From Anaerolineae bacterium (GTDB lineage: Bacteria; Chloroflexota; Anaerolineae; B4-G1; SLSP01), in contig JAPKMR010000015.1 in assembly GCA_026645815.1 (NCBI GenBank), forward strand, positions 1 through 64,000: a stretch of DNA of 64,000 nucleotides. Direction: 5' to 3'. Shown here piece by piece: positions 26,782 to 35,428 of this stretch. Positions within the stretch are counted from its first letter, which is position 1, and each line of letters starts with the position of its first letter. Position numbers and translations under genes: made by a program. The notes beneath the pieces were generated by a model that searched no databases, had not been told where the DNA came from, and saw only the letters and a program-made list of their open reading frames with translations.

Positions 26782-27330
26782 ATGCGTGACGAATTGTTGA
26801 AACTAATGCCCGAATTTGACCTGCTTGAAGACGCCGAATTGCGGGAAAAGACGCTACAATGCTGGGAGCTGGCGCTAACGGAAGGTGGATGGGCGCCAGA
26901 AGCGCTGCTCGAAATGCCCTTCACCCTGCTCATCAACCCTTGCCCGGCGAATTTTATCGAGCATGTGCGCGGGGTCACGTTGACCGCTCTGCGCGCCGCC
27001 GAAGTTTTCGAACTGATTTACGGTGAACGCTTGCCGGTGCAACGGGATATCCTCATTGCCGGCGGGCTGCTGCACGATATCGGCAAGCTGCTGGAATACA
27101 CCCGCAATGCCGAAGGTAAAATCGTCCAGAGCTATGGCGGCAAGCTACTGCGCCACCCCTTCAGTGGCGCGGCGCTGGCAGCTCGAATAGGTTTACCCAT
27201 CGAGGTGCAGCACATTATCGCCACACATGCAGGCGAAGGCGATAAGGGGCACCGAAGCACCGAAGCCACCCTGATCAATCATGCCGATTTCATGCACTTC
27301 CACAGCCTGTTGCGACAGGCAGGTGGGTAG
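26782..27330 (+). CDS. HD-domain phosphohydrolase
   Basis: A 182-residue protein with an HD fold: H61 (FIEHVRGVT), H98-D99 (GGLLHDIGKLLEY) and a C-terminal HIIATHAGEG...NHADF region carrying further metal ligands. Such proteins hydrolyse nucleotides or phosphate esters. It lies inside the acyl-CoA/aconitase cluster, 70 bp after the lyase and 93 bp before the first LeuC-type gene, so it may be cotranscribed. A link to the pathway is not evident. The ATG at 26782 is fixed by AAGGAG at 26771-26776; the longer open frame starts inside the lyase gene. Confidence 0.8.
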   Translation: MRDELLKLMPEFDLLEDAELREKTLQCWELALTEGGWAPEALLEMPFTLLINPCPANFIEHVRGVTLTALRAAEVFELIYGERLPVQRDILIAGGLLHDIGKLLEYTRNAEGKIVQSYGGKLLRHPFSGAALAARIGLPIEVQHIIATHAGEGDKGHRSTEATLINHADFMHFHSLLRQAGG

Positions 27331-27423
27331 AAGTCACATGTCATGAGCCAATAGAGGGCAACGCAGGGTACAGAACATGCGAAATAGCTACAGAAGAGGA
27401 TCCGGAACCCAGCGGAGGCATTT

Positions 27424-28656
27424 ATGGGCAAAACGATGATTCAGAAACTCTTTGCCGCGCGCACCGAGCCTGGCGCGCCGGTCGAACCGGGTGATATTAT
27501 CTGGCTCGATCTGGATGTGCGCACCGCACGGGATTTCGGCGGGGCAAATGTGGTGCAGAACTACCGTGAACACTATGGCGATGCTCCCGTCGCCGACCCC
27601 GCGCGCACTTTCTTCACGTTCGATCTGGTAGTGCCGCCGAGCAACATTCCTTATGCCAACAACCAGCAAATCTGTCGCGAGTGGGCGCGCACCCAGGGGG
27701 TCAAGGTCTACGATGTGAACGCGGGCATCGGTTCCCATGTCGCCATCGAAGAGAGCCTGGTAAACCCAGGCGATACTTTTGTCGGCACCGATAGCCATCT
27801 CAACATCCTCGGGGCAATCGGCGCCTTTGGGCAGGGAATGGGCGATCAGGATATCGCCTTTGCTTTCAAAACCGGACGCACCTGGTTCGAGGTGCCACCC
27901 ACGATGAAAGTGATCCTTCATGGAACGCCGCGCAAGCCCTGCACCGCTCGCGACCTTACGCTCGCCGTTTTGCAGCGCCTCGGCTCCGATGGCGCGCTGG
28001 GCCGCGCGATAGAATTCTATGGTCCTGCCATCGAAGCACTCGACCTCGCCGGACGCATCACCCTGGCTAGCCAGGTCACGGAGATGGGAGGCATCATCGG
28101 CTTCCCAATCAGCCCAACGGCGCGCCCGCCACTCAATCCAGCCTTACTGCCCGACCCTGACGCAGACTATATCGAAACGCTCGACCTGGATGTCAGCAAC
28201 CTGGAACCGCTCATCGCGTGTCCCCCCAATCCCGCCAACGTTCACCCGGTGCGTGAAGTAGCGGGGAAGCGCATAGATAGCATCTTCTTAGGTTCCTGCA
28301 CCAACGGGCGTTTCGAGGATTTCGCAGCGGTAGCGGAGATTGTGAAAGGCAAACGCATCGCGGCACACGTCATGGCGACCGCCGTGCCGGCGACCCGGCG
28401 AGTGTATGCGCAGCTGCTCGCCTCCGGCGTGCTGGAGACGCTCTTCGATGCCGGTTTCATCGTCAGCAATCCAGGCTGTGGCGGTTGCGCCTCGGGACAC
28501 CTGGGCATGACGGGCAAGGGTGAGGTGCAAATCAGCACTAGCAACCGCAACTTCCCGGGCAAACAGGGCGCAGGGCAAACCTACCTGGCAAGCCCAGTCA
28601 CGGCAGCATGGAGCGCACTCGCAGGAGAAATCACCCTGCCGGAGGTGAAAGCATGA
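27424..28656 (+). CDS. LeuC/aconitase-family hydro-lyase large subunit (pair 1)
   Basis: A 410-residue protein of the two-subunit aconitase superfamily. The [4Fe-4S] ligands are C292 (GSCTNGRFED), C352 and C355 (NPGCGGC). GTDSHLNILGAIGAFGQGMGD and STSNRNFPGKQG are present. The family includes isopropylmalate isomerase, homoaconitase, dimethylmaleate hydratase and two-subunit aconitases. The surrounding citrate-type genes point to aconitase or a homologue acting on a citrate-like acid. There is a second, clearly different pair downstream. A GGAGG Shine-Dalgarno precedes the ATG. The small-subunit gene overlaps by 4 bp (ATGA). Confidence 0.85.
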   Translation: MGKTMIQKLFAARTEPGAPVEPGDIIWLDLDVRTARDFGGANVVQNYREHYGDAPVADPARTFFTFDLVVPPSNIPYANNQQICREWARTQGVKVYDVNAGIGSHVAIEESLVNPGDTFVGTDSHLNILGAIGAFGQGMGDQDIAFAFKTGRTWFEVPPTMKVILHGTPRKPCTARDLTLAVLQRLGSDGALGRAIEFYGPAIEALDLAGRITLASQVTEMGGIIGFPISPTARPPLNPALLPDPDADYIETLDLDVSNLEPLIACPPNPANVHPVREVAGKRIDSIFLGSCTNGRFEDFAAVAEIVKGKRIAAHVMATAVPATRRVYAQLLASGVLETLFDAGFIVSNPGCGGCASGHLGMTGKGEVQISTSNRNFPGKQGAGQTYLASPVTAAWSALAGEITLPEVKA

Positions 28657-29186
28657 AAGCCACGCAGATTAGCGGACGACTATGGGTGCTTCGAGATGTA
28701 GAGGGAGCGCTGTACAACGACATAGATACCGATATGATCTTTCACAATCGCTATCTGCACATCACAGCGCTGGCGCAGATGGGGCAATACACCCTGGACA
28801 ATCTCAAGGGTTGGGAGGATTTCGCCCACCGCGTTCAAGCAGGGGATTTGATCATGGCGGGTCGCAACTTTGGGTCAGGCTCCTCGCGGCAGCAGGCAGT
28901 AGATTGTTTCCGCGCATTGGGCATTGCCGCGATCATCGCGGAGAGCTTTGGCGCCATCTACAAGCGCAACGCCATCAACAGCGGCTTGCCCCTCATCGCC
29001 CTACCGCAGCTTTCGCAATACGGGGTGCAGTTCCAAACCGGCGACAATCTAACAGTCAATTTCGTCACAGGCGAGGTGTTGCGCAACAGCGCGGAACTCT
29101 TCAAGGCGCAGCCGTTTTCAAAAGTGCAATTGGCAATTTATGAGGCAGGGAATCTATTCGAGTATGGCAAGGTAGCTGAAAAATAG
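28653..29186 (+). CDS. LeuD/aconitase-family hydro-lyase small subunit (pair 1)
   Basis: A 177-residue swivel-domain protein. NDIDTDMIF opens the domain, the variable substrate-specificity loop reads NRYLHI (Y34-I37), followed by an insertion, and FGSGSSRQQA is the catalytic-serine segment. Archaeal isopropylmalate isomerase has YLRT and homoaconitase YLVY at this loop (recalled from the literature), so YLHI does not point clearly to either. Start and upstream stop overlap as ATGA, with GGAGGTG as Shine-Dalgarno, so it is made together with the large subunit. Confidence 0.85.
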   Translation: MKATQISGRLWVLRDVEGALYNDIDTDMIFHNRYLHITALAQMGQYTLDNLKGWEDFAHRVQAGDLIMAGRNFGSGSSRQQAVDCFRALGIAAIIAESFGAIYKRNAINSGLPLIALPQLSQYGVQFQTGDNLTVNFVTGEVLRNSAELFKAQPFSKVQLAIYEAGNLFEYGKVAEK

Positions 29187-29210
29187 AAGGTGAGGTCCAG
29201 AGACTAAAAA

Positions 29211-30464
29211 ATGGGAAAGACATTTGCAGAAAAAGTATTGGCACAAAAAGCCGGATTGGAACAGACCACGGCGGGGCAGATTGTGACCGTCAAACCGGAT
29301 CGCCTGTTGACGCACGATAATACCTCTGCCATCGCCGCAACGTTCCGCAAAATCGGCGTGGCGCGGGTCGCCGATCCCTCTATGAACGTCATCGTCCTAG
29401 ATCACGTGACGCCGGCGGCAGATGAAACCTATGCGACCAGTCACCAGGCGACGCGCGCGTTCGTCGTGGAACAGGGAATCACAGCGTTTTATGATATCGG
29501 CGAGGGAATCTGTCACCAGGTGCTGCCCGAAAAGGGACATGCCTGGCCCGGCGCGGTGATTGTGGGCAGCGATTCGCACACCCCAACTGCGGGCGCCTTT
29601 GGGGCCTTCGCCGCGGGCATTGGGCGAACCGAAGCCGCTGCGGTAATGGCTACGGGAGAAATCTGGCTCCGCGTTCCGGAATCCATCCGTGTGCAGCTCC
29701 ATGGGATACTGCCAGCGCGCGTCTCCGCCAAAGATGTGAGCCTGTTCCTCATCGGGTTGCTGCGGGCGGATGGCGCCGATTATTGTTCTGTGGAATTCGC
29801 CGGGGAAGCGATTAGCGCCATGAGCGTGGGCGAACGGATGACGCTGACGAATATGTCTGCCGAGATGGGCGCGAAAAATGCCGTGGTAGAGCCAGATGAG
29901 AAGACTCTAGCCTGGCTAGCGGGGCGCGTGTCACAGCCGTTCACACCGGTATATGCTGACGCCGACGCCACCTACGCACGCGTCATCGAACTGGACACAG
30001 CCACACTGGCGCCACAGGTCGCCTGTCCCCACACCGTGGATAACGTCGCGCCCGTCGCTGAAGTCGCGGGCAAACGGGTAGATCAGGTCGTCATCGGCAC
30101 CTGCACCAACGGCAGGTTGGAAGACCTTCGGGCGGCGGCAGAGATTCTGCGCGGCAAGCACATCGCGCGGAGCGTGCGGTTGCTCATCTTGCCCGCCTCG
30201 CGTGAAGTTCTACAAGCCGCCCTGGCAGAAGGCATCATCGCTGACCTCGTCGCTGCCGGAGCAACGCTGCTCAATCCGGGCTGCGGTCCGTGCCTGGGGG
30301 CACATCAAGGCTGTATGGCGCCGGGTGAGACAACGCTTTCCACCTCCAACCGCAATTTCAAGGGGCGCATGGGGTCGAAGGACGCCACCATTTACCTGGG
30401 CAGCCCGGCTACAGCAGCAGCAACAGCGCTCACCGGTGTCATCACGGATCCGCGGGAGGTATGA
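29211..30464 (+). CDS. LeuC/aconitase-family hydro-lyase large subunit (pair 2)
   Basis: A 417-residue protein with the LeuC-type layout: GSDSHTPTAGAFGAFAAGIGRTEAAAVMATGE, iron-sulfur ligands C298 (GTCTNGRLED), C358 and C361 (NPGCGPC), and STSNRNFKGRMGS near the end. It is closer to classical LeuC/homoaconitase sequences than pair 1. The candidate reaction is isomerisation of citrate, homocitrate or isopropylmalate; the dehydrogenase gene downstream would oxidise the product. It lies 24 bp after pair 1. Two adjacent pairs imply two substrates or two isomerisation steps. Confidence 0.85.
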   Translation: MGKTFAEKVLAQKAGLEQTTAGQIVTVKPDRLLTHDNTSAIAATFRKIGVARVADPSMNVIVLDHVTPAADETYATSHQATRAFVVEQGITAFYDIGEGICHQVLPEKGHAWPGAVIVGSDSHTPTAGAFGAFAAGIGRTEAAAVMATGEIWLRVPESIRVQLHGILPARVSAKDVSLFLIGLLRADGADYCSVEFAGEAISAMSVGERMTLTNMSAEMGAKNAVVEPDEKTLAWLAGRVSQPFTPVYADADATYARVIELDTATLAPQVACPHTVDNVAPVAEVAGKRVDQVVIGTCTNGRLEDLRAAAEILRGKHIARSVRLLILPASREVLQAALAEGIIADLVAAGATLLNPGCGPCLGAHQGCMAPGETTLSTSNRNFKGRMGSKDATIYLGSPATAAATALTGVITDPREV

Positions 30465-30468
30465 AAGC

Positions 30469-30963
30469 ATGAAAACACAGCTCACTGGGCGCGTCTGGAA
30501 ATACGGGGATGACGTGAATACGGATGTGATTTTCCCCGGCAAGTACACCTACAGTATCTCTGACCCCAAGGAAATGGCATTACATGCCCTGGAAGACCTC
30601 GACACCGGCTTCGTTGCGGCAGTGCGCCCCGGCGATATTCTCGTCGCGGGGAAGAATTGGGGCTGCGGCAGTTCACGAGAGCAAGCCGTCGTCTGTCTCA
30701 AGGAAGCCGGCGTCGGCGCTATTGTGGCGCGCAGTTTTGCGCGTATCTATTTCCGCAACGCCATCAATCAAGCACTGCCTATCGTCACCTGCAATGCGGT
30801 GGATGGCGTCGAAAACGGCGATGAAATCATGGTTGATTTCGCAGCGGGCACGGTGACAACGCCACGCGGCACCTTTACCTTCCCGCCCCTGCCGGCAGAA
30901 GTGCTCGAAATCATCGAGGATGGAGGGCTGATTCCGCACGTGCGCAAACAGCTTGGCAAGTGA
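30469..30963 (+). CDS. LeuD/aconitase-family hydro-lyase small subunit (pair 2)
   Basis: A 164-residue swivel-domain protein: DDVNTDVIFPGKYTYSI, where the specificity loop reads KYTYS (Y26-S29), then NWGCGSSREQAV and a short C-terminal part ending in GLIPHVRKQLG. It lacks the YLRT loop expected for isopropylmalate isomerase. The ATG at 30469 is chosen because GGGAGG lies just upstream and the large-subunit stop is at 30462-30464; the longer open frame would run far back inside that gene. Confidence 0.85.
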   Translation: MKTQLTGRVWKYGDDVNTDVIFPGKYTYSISDPKEMALHALEDLDTGFVAAVRPGDILVAGKNWGCGSSREQAVVCLKEAGVGAIVARSFARIYFRNAINQALPIVTCNAVDGVENGDEIMVDFAAGTVTTPRGTFTFPPLPAEVLEIIEDGGLIPHVRKQLGK

Positions 30964-31034
30964 ACGAAAAAAGCGAAAAGGCGAGAGCTTTTCTCTCAAA
31001 ACATTGACTAGCGATTATTGAAAGGAGATTTCGT

Positions 31035-32153
31035 ATGCCTAAGTATCGTATCGCACTCATGCCCGGTGATGGTATCGGCAACGATGTCATGGACGCGGCA
31101 AAAATCGTTTTGGATAAAGTCGGCCTTGATGCAGAGTATATCCCCACCGATATCGGTTGGGAGTTCTGGCGCCAGGAAGGGGAGGCGCTACCGCAGCGCA
31201 CGGTTGATTTGCTCAAGACTTGCACCTGCGCGCTATTCGGAGCCATCACCTCAATGCCCAAAGAAGAAGCCGAGGCAGAGCTCCTCCCCGAATTACAGGG
31301 GAAGGGGCTGGTTTATCGCAGCCCCATCGTGCGCCTGCGTCAGACCTTCGACCTCTACATGAACCTACGCCCCTGCAAAGCCTATGCCGGCAATCCGCTC
31401 AATTACCGGGACGATATTGACCTCGTCATCTTCCGGGAGAACACGCAGGATTTGTATGCAGGCGTCGAATTCCACCCGCTGCCGGAAGACCTCCGCGCCA
31501 AACTGGAAGAGCACAGCCCCAATATGAAAGCCTTCAAGGGCACAGCATCAGAGGATATCGCGGTCTCGTGCCGTATTCTCACCCGGGAAGGCTGCCGCCG
31601 CATCGTACGTGCTGCATTCGAATACGCCAAGAAATTCAATTATCCCACCGTCACACTGGTCGAGAAACCCAACGTCATCCGCGAGACCTCCGGGCTTATG
31701 GTGCGCGAGGCGCGCAAGGTGGCAGCGGAGTATCCCGGCATCGAGCTATGGGAGACCAATGTGGATGCCATGGCGATGTGGCTGGTCAAGAATCCCCAGA
31801 ACTACGGAGTGATGGTCTCCAGCAATATGTTTGGCGATATCATCTCCGACCTGGCGGCGCAACTGGTGGGAGGCTTGGGCTTTGCCTCGAGCGGCAATAT
31901 GAGCGATACCTTCGCCGTCTTCGAGCCGACGCATGGCTCGGCGCCCAAGTACGCCGGGCAGTACAAGGTCAACCCGATGGCGATGCTGCTAACGGTTAAA
32001 CTCATGCTGGATTGGCTGGGCGAATTCGAGAGCGCCAAAGCGCTCGAGACCGCTATCGCCGCCGTCATCGCCGAGGGCAAAATCCGCACCTACGATATGG
32101 GCGGCAAGAACACCACGCTAGATGTGGCTCATGCGGTTGCGGAGAAGATGTAA
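31035..32153 (+). CDS. Beta-decarboxylating dehydrogenase (isocitrate/homoisocitrate type)
   Basis: A 372-residue protein of the isocitrate/isopropylmalate dehydrogenase family. Visible motifs: the N-terminal MPGDGIGNDVM, the substrate loop SPIVRLRQTFDLYMNLRPCK, ENTQDLYAGVEF, the catalytic Lys/Asp segments VEKPNVIRETSG and NMFGDIISDLAAQLVGGLG, and EPTHGSAPKYAGQ. SPIV instead of the SxN of typical isocitrate dehydrogenase keeps homoisocitrate or another 3-substituted malate possible; NAD is the more likely cofactor. It closes the cluster of citryl-CoA lyase and two aconitase-like pairs, so 2-oxoglutarate or 2-oxoadipate formation is inferred. AAAGGAG precedes the ATG; a terminator follows. Confidence 0.85.
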   Translation: MPKYRIALMPGDGIGNDVMDAAKIVLDKVGLDAEYIPTDIGWEFWRQEGEALPQRTVDLLKTCTCALFGAITSMPKEEAEAELLPELQGKGLVYRSPIVRLRQTFDLYMNLRPCKAYAGNPLNYRDDIDLVIFRENTQDLYAGVEFHPLPEDLRAKLEEHSPNMKAFKGTASEDIAVSCRILTREGCRRIVRAAFEYAKKFNYPTVTLVEKPNVIRETSGLMVREARKVAAEYPGIELWETNVDAMAMWLVKNPQNYGVMVSSNMFGDIISDLAAQLVGGLGFASSGNMSDTFAVFEPTHGSAPKYAGQYKVNPMAMLLTVKLMLDWLGEFESAKALETAIAAVIAEGKIRTYDMGGKNTTLDVAHAVAEKM

Positions 32154-32218
32154 CAGGGCCTGGCATCTGAGCACCAATCGCTCGTGACGCTCTGTGCCCC
32201 GGAAGCAGACCCAAAGCA

Positions 32219-32250
32219 AAGCCGCCATCCGTGAGGATGGCGGCTTATCT
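32219..32250 (+). terminator. Terminator of the citrate cluster
   Basis: A perfect 10-bp stem (32221-32230 with 32235-32244, loop GTGA) followed by TTATCTTAT, just before the end of the convergent zinc-ribbon gene. Confidence 0.75.
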
Positions 32251-32260
32251 TATGAGAAGC

Positions 32261-32497
32261 TCAGTGCCCGCAGCTGCCACACGAGCCGCCGCTGCACCCG
32301 CTGCAGCCCCCACCACTGGCCCCAGAGTCGGCGCCGCCGGATTTCCGCCCCCCCATGACCATGAAACGGGAGAGCTCCCGCCTCGCAAACATCCCACCGC
32401 ATTTAGGGCAGGCAATGGGCATATCAGCATCAGCGATGGAGCGCCGCGCGTCAAAATGGAACTGACAATCCTGGCAAGTATACTCGTAAATGGGCAT
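32261..32497 (-). CDS. FmdB-type zinc ribbon protein
   Basis: A 78-residue protein starting MPIYEYTCQDC, with CxxC pairs at about 8-11 and 30-33 (CPKC), the FmdB/CxxC_CxxC_SSSS regulatory-protein domain. The C-terminus is Gly/Ser/Cys-rich (CSGCSGGSCGSCGH), as in many members. Function poorly known; first named from a formamidase/amidase regulator. GAGGTGA precedes the ATG. It converges on the dehydrogenase gene. Confidence 0.88.
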   Translation of the reverse strand: MPIYEYTCQDCQFHFDARRSIADADMPIACPKCGGMFARRELSRFMVMGGRKSGGADSGASGGGCSGCSGGSCGSCGH

Positions 32498-32658
32498 GGT
32501 TTCACCTCACAACCTTAATGTGATGCATTGTAATGCGTTTGGCCACACGGTCAAGGGAACGGGAAGAGGGGCGGCATTCGTACCGGGGTTGACGTATCAA
32601 CCTCACAGGGGACGCAGAAGCCCTTTCACCTGCTACGAATGCCCGCCCTACCATTGAG

Positions 32659-32686
32659 TTGCCCGGCGCGAAGGATAGGGTATACT
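32659..32686 (+). promoter_or_regulatory. Promoter of the phosphodiester glycosidase-like gene
   Basis: TTGCCC at 32659-32664, 16-nt spacer, TATACT at 32681-32686. The start codon is only 9 nt after the -10 box, so the leader is at most a few bases. Confidence 0.6.
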
Positions 32687-32695
32687 GCCACAGCG

Positions 32696-33541
32696 ATGAT
32701 GAAAACCAAGCCGATACACAACCCAAGACTGTTGATCGCCATGCTTCTGTGTCTGGCGCCGCTTTTCGCCTGCGTTGCACCGCCGATTGGAACGCCTACC
32801 TCCACAGCCACGCTGACTCCGCTGCCACCCGTCCCCACTGCCATAGCAGAACCCCCTGATACCGGGTGGCAAATGTTCCCCAATGGGATCGAGGTACGTA
32901 ACATCTCTGTTGCCGCCGAGGTCGGCGTCGAGCGCCTGACGTTGGTGCGCCTCGCACCACAAGCATTCACCTTCCACGTTGCCTATACCCCAGGCTCTGC
33001 CCGGTTAGTGAGTGAATGGGCGCGCCAAACCCAGGCACAAGTCGTCATCAATGGCGGTTATTTTACCGAGGAACTGCTCACCACCGGTCTCATTGTAAGC
33101 CAGGGGCAGCGTTACGGCGTCAGTTATGGAGATTTCGCAGGCATGTTCGCCATTAAGGATGGGGTGGTGAGTCTACGATGGTTACGCGAGTGGCCCTACG
33201 ACCCCAATGAGGCACTGCAAGAAGCCCTGCAATCCTTCCCGGTACTGGTCAAACCGGGTGGGGTGATGGGATTCCCCGCGGACGCCGACGATGGACGTAT
33301 CGCGCGGCGCAGCGTTATTGCACAAGACCGGCAAGGGCGACTGCTTTTTATCAGTGCGCCGCGTGGCTATCTGAGCCTGCACGCCCTGGCAGTATGGCTC
33401 ACAGATTCAGACCTCGAGATTGATATCGCACTCAATCTGGATGGGGGCACATCCACCGGGTTGTGGGTGGCAGGGGAGCTGCGAGAAGTTCAGATTGACT
33501 CCTTCACAGCGGTGCCGTCGGTCATCACGGTTGGACCGTGA
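32696..33541 (+). CDS. Phosphodiester glycosidase-family lipoprotein (NAGPA domain)
   Basis: A 281-residue exported lipoprotein with lipobox LFAC (Cys26) and a Thr/Pro linker. The catalytic domain carries INGGYF (about 120), a GRIARRSVIAQDRQGRLLFIS core and LNLDGGTSTGLW near the C-terminus, the hallmarks of the NAGPA/DUF2233 family. Members remove GlcNAc or other sugars from phosphodiesters; an envelope-glycopolymer role is plausible. ATG 32696 is chosen because the promoter's -10 box lies just upstream and would be inside any longer version. Its end overlaps the convergent GT39-type gene by 17 bp. Confidence 0.85.
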   Translation: MMKTKPIHNPRLLIAMLLCLAPLFACVAPPIGTPTSTATLTPLPPVPTAIAEPPDTGWQMFPNGIEVRNISVAAEVGVERLTLVRLAPQAFTFHVAYTPGSARLVSEWARQTQAQVVINGGYFTEELLTTGLIVSQGQRYGVSYGDFAGMFAIKDGVVSLRWLREWPYDPNEALQEALQSFPVLVKPGGVMGFPADADDGRIARRSVIAQDRQGRLLFISAPRGYLSLHALAVWLTDSDLEIDIALNLDGGTSTGLWVAGELREVQIDSFTAVPSVITVGP

Positions 33542-35426
33542 TTTGCCCTAATACCACGACATCGCCGCCGGTAGCGACGGGCAACCGCTCGCCCGAAAAA
33601 CGATACAACCCCACCTGCAGCGTGACCTCCCCCGGCGGCAATCCCGGCGGCAGCCATAATCCGTAGCGATCGGGTAGCGTCTCACCTACAGCCCAAGCCG
33701 TGGTGGGCAGAAAACCCTGCCCCGGTTCAGCATCATTCTGCGCGACCAACACGCCTGCAGCATTCATCACATGGATGAAAACCTTAACCTGCTCTGGCGG
33801 CGGTTCAAGCGCTTGCCAGAATAACGTCACCGGGATAATATCCCCGGGATGGAAAACCGCCTCCGGTATAGCAACCCCCTCAAGCTGCGCCCAGTCCCCC
33901 ACGCGAACCTGCATTTGCGTGCGCGGTTCCGCTTCGAGGGGCCCCAAGCCATACTCCGATAACCGGACATCGCCAATCCAGGTTTCGCGCGCTTTGTAAG
34001 CCCGCTGTGCCAGTTGTCTCTCGATGCGCTGCTGCGGGTCAGATTCGGCATCCCCCCAATAGAGCACGAACAGGCGCGGCGGGTCTGCTTCGAGAATGCC
34101 CTCGACCCAGGCGGCGGCAACCTCCTCCGTGGGATGATAGGGAGCAGGCAGAACGTACTCACCGGGGAAATAATAGGTGAACACTTCCCATTGATTGGGC
34201 GCACTCAGCAAAACCGTGGCATCAGCGCCGCCTTCGGCAACAATGCGCGCAGCAATGCCCCGATAATCCGCGCGCGCATAGGTGGGATTAACGTAGAGGT
34301 TCCGCAACGAAGCGCCCCACACCAACACGAGGAACGCTCCCGCCACCAAAGCCGCCCAGCGCGAAATCCGAATCAGATTCCCGGGCAGAGCTTCCCGATG
34401 CTGGCGAGAGCGCAATGGTAACGCCAGGGTCACTGCGAGCGGTACGATGGAGATCGTGAGGAATTTGAGATACGCCGGGCGATAGATACCCAGGACTGCA
34501 ATCAACACCAGGGGCAACCAGGCGGTTAATAGAAGCGCCAGAGTTAGAAAGCGCGCTCGCGGTTGGCGTAGCACCAGCAGCAGGCCCAACAGCGCTGCGC
34601 TCAACAACGCCAGGGCGCCGGCAGATACCGGCAATGTGATGCCCGCCAGCAGCGTATGCACCAGTTCCAGGAGTGCATGTCCAGAGTTCAGGTCAGGAGG
34701 ACTCCATGAGATTACTTTGAGCGCGGGGCGCAGCCATGGCAAAAAGCCCAGGACGGCGAGAATATGCGCGGCAATCCACCAACGCAGCTTGCGCCAGGCA
34801 TAAGGTCGTTCAGCAAGCCACGCCAGGCCAAAAGCCAACTCTACTCCCAACAAGAAAAGCGCGTAGGTATACTGCGTGTACAGGCCCAGGATGATGCAAC
34901 CTGCCAGAGCAAGTGCGTTTCCAGCGCGAAGAGGCCTGGCTTTGGCAGGTCTGGCTTTGGCAGGAAAGAACGCCGTTGCTGCCAGCAGCGTCAGCGCACC
35001 TGCAAGAGCCAGCAGGGCATACATACGAGCCTCTTGCCCGTAGTACACAGCCAGAGGGTGTGCAGCGGCAAAGAATGCCGCGCCGACCGCTACGGTGTGA
35101 CCACCGGCGCGTCGCCCGAGGGCAGCTGCAACCGCCACCGTGAGCACGCCGCACAGCGCGGAGAAAGCTCGCAGCGCAAATTCCGATCCACCAGCCAAGA
35201 TGCGCCAACCAGCCAAAAGGAGATAATAACCGGGAGGATGAATATCACCCGCCGCACCCTCGATGATCAGCCGCAGCGAGCGTTCCACCAAGCGCGCCGT
35301 ATTGCCCTCATCGTTCCAGAGAGATTGTGCATCCAGGCGGTAGAAGCGCAGGGTCGCGCCTAATAGCAGGACAAGCAGCAGCAAAGCCAAAGTCAACGAG
35401 CGGGAGCGCAGCAACTTGCGGTCCAC
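33525..35426 (-). CDS. GT39-like integral membrane glycosyltransferase
   Basis: A 633-residue protein with about ten to twelve transmembrane helices (residues 10-390) and a soluble beta-rich C-terminal part (about 480-633). The first external loop has the acidic motif WNDEGNTARL, followed by GDIHPPGYYLLL, as in PMT/ArnT/GT39-type lipid-linked sugar transferases. The acceptor is not predictable. It starts with GTG 2 bp after the stop of the YrdC-like gene and is the last gene of a minus-strand string from dnaX. A 15-bp duplication at 34936-34965 encodes the repeated PAKAR in a cytosolic loop. Confidence 0.8.
   Translation of the reverse strand: MDRKLLRSRSLTLALLLLVLLLGATLRFYRLDAQSLWNDEGNTARLVERSLRLIIEGAAGDIHPPGYYLLLAGWRILAGGSEFALRAFSALCGVLTVAVAAALGRRAGGHTVAVGAAFFAAAHPLAVYYGQEARMYALLALAGALTLLAATAFFPAKARPAKARPLRAGNALALAGCIILGLYTQYTYALFLLGVELAFGLAWLAERPYAWRKLRWWIAAHILAVLGFLPWLRPALKVISWSPPDLNSGHALLELVHTLLAGITLPVSAGALALLSAALLGLLLVLRQPRARFLTLALLLTAWLPLVLIAVLGIYRPAYLKFLTISIVPLAVTLALPLRSRQHREALPGNLIRISRWAALVAGAFLVLVWGASLRNLYVNPTYARADYRGIAARIVAEGGADATVLLSAPNQWEVFTYYFPGEYVLPAPYHPTEEVAAAWVEGILEADPPRLFVLYWGDAESDPQQRIERQLAQRAYKARETWIGDVRLSEYGLGPLEAEPRTQMQVRVGDWAQLEGVAIPEAVFHPGDIIPVTLFWQALEPPPEQVKVFIHVMNAAGVLVAQNDAEPGQGFLPTTAWAVGETLPDRYGLWLPPGLPPGEVTLQVGLYRFSGERLPVATGGDVVVLGQITVQP
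34936..34965 (-). repeat. 15-bp tandem duplication inside the GT39-like gene
   Basis: Two 15-bp units (34936-34950 and 34951-34965), differing at one base, keep the frame and encode PAKAR twice. Confidence 0.8.
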
Positions 35427-35428
35427 GG

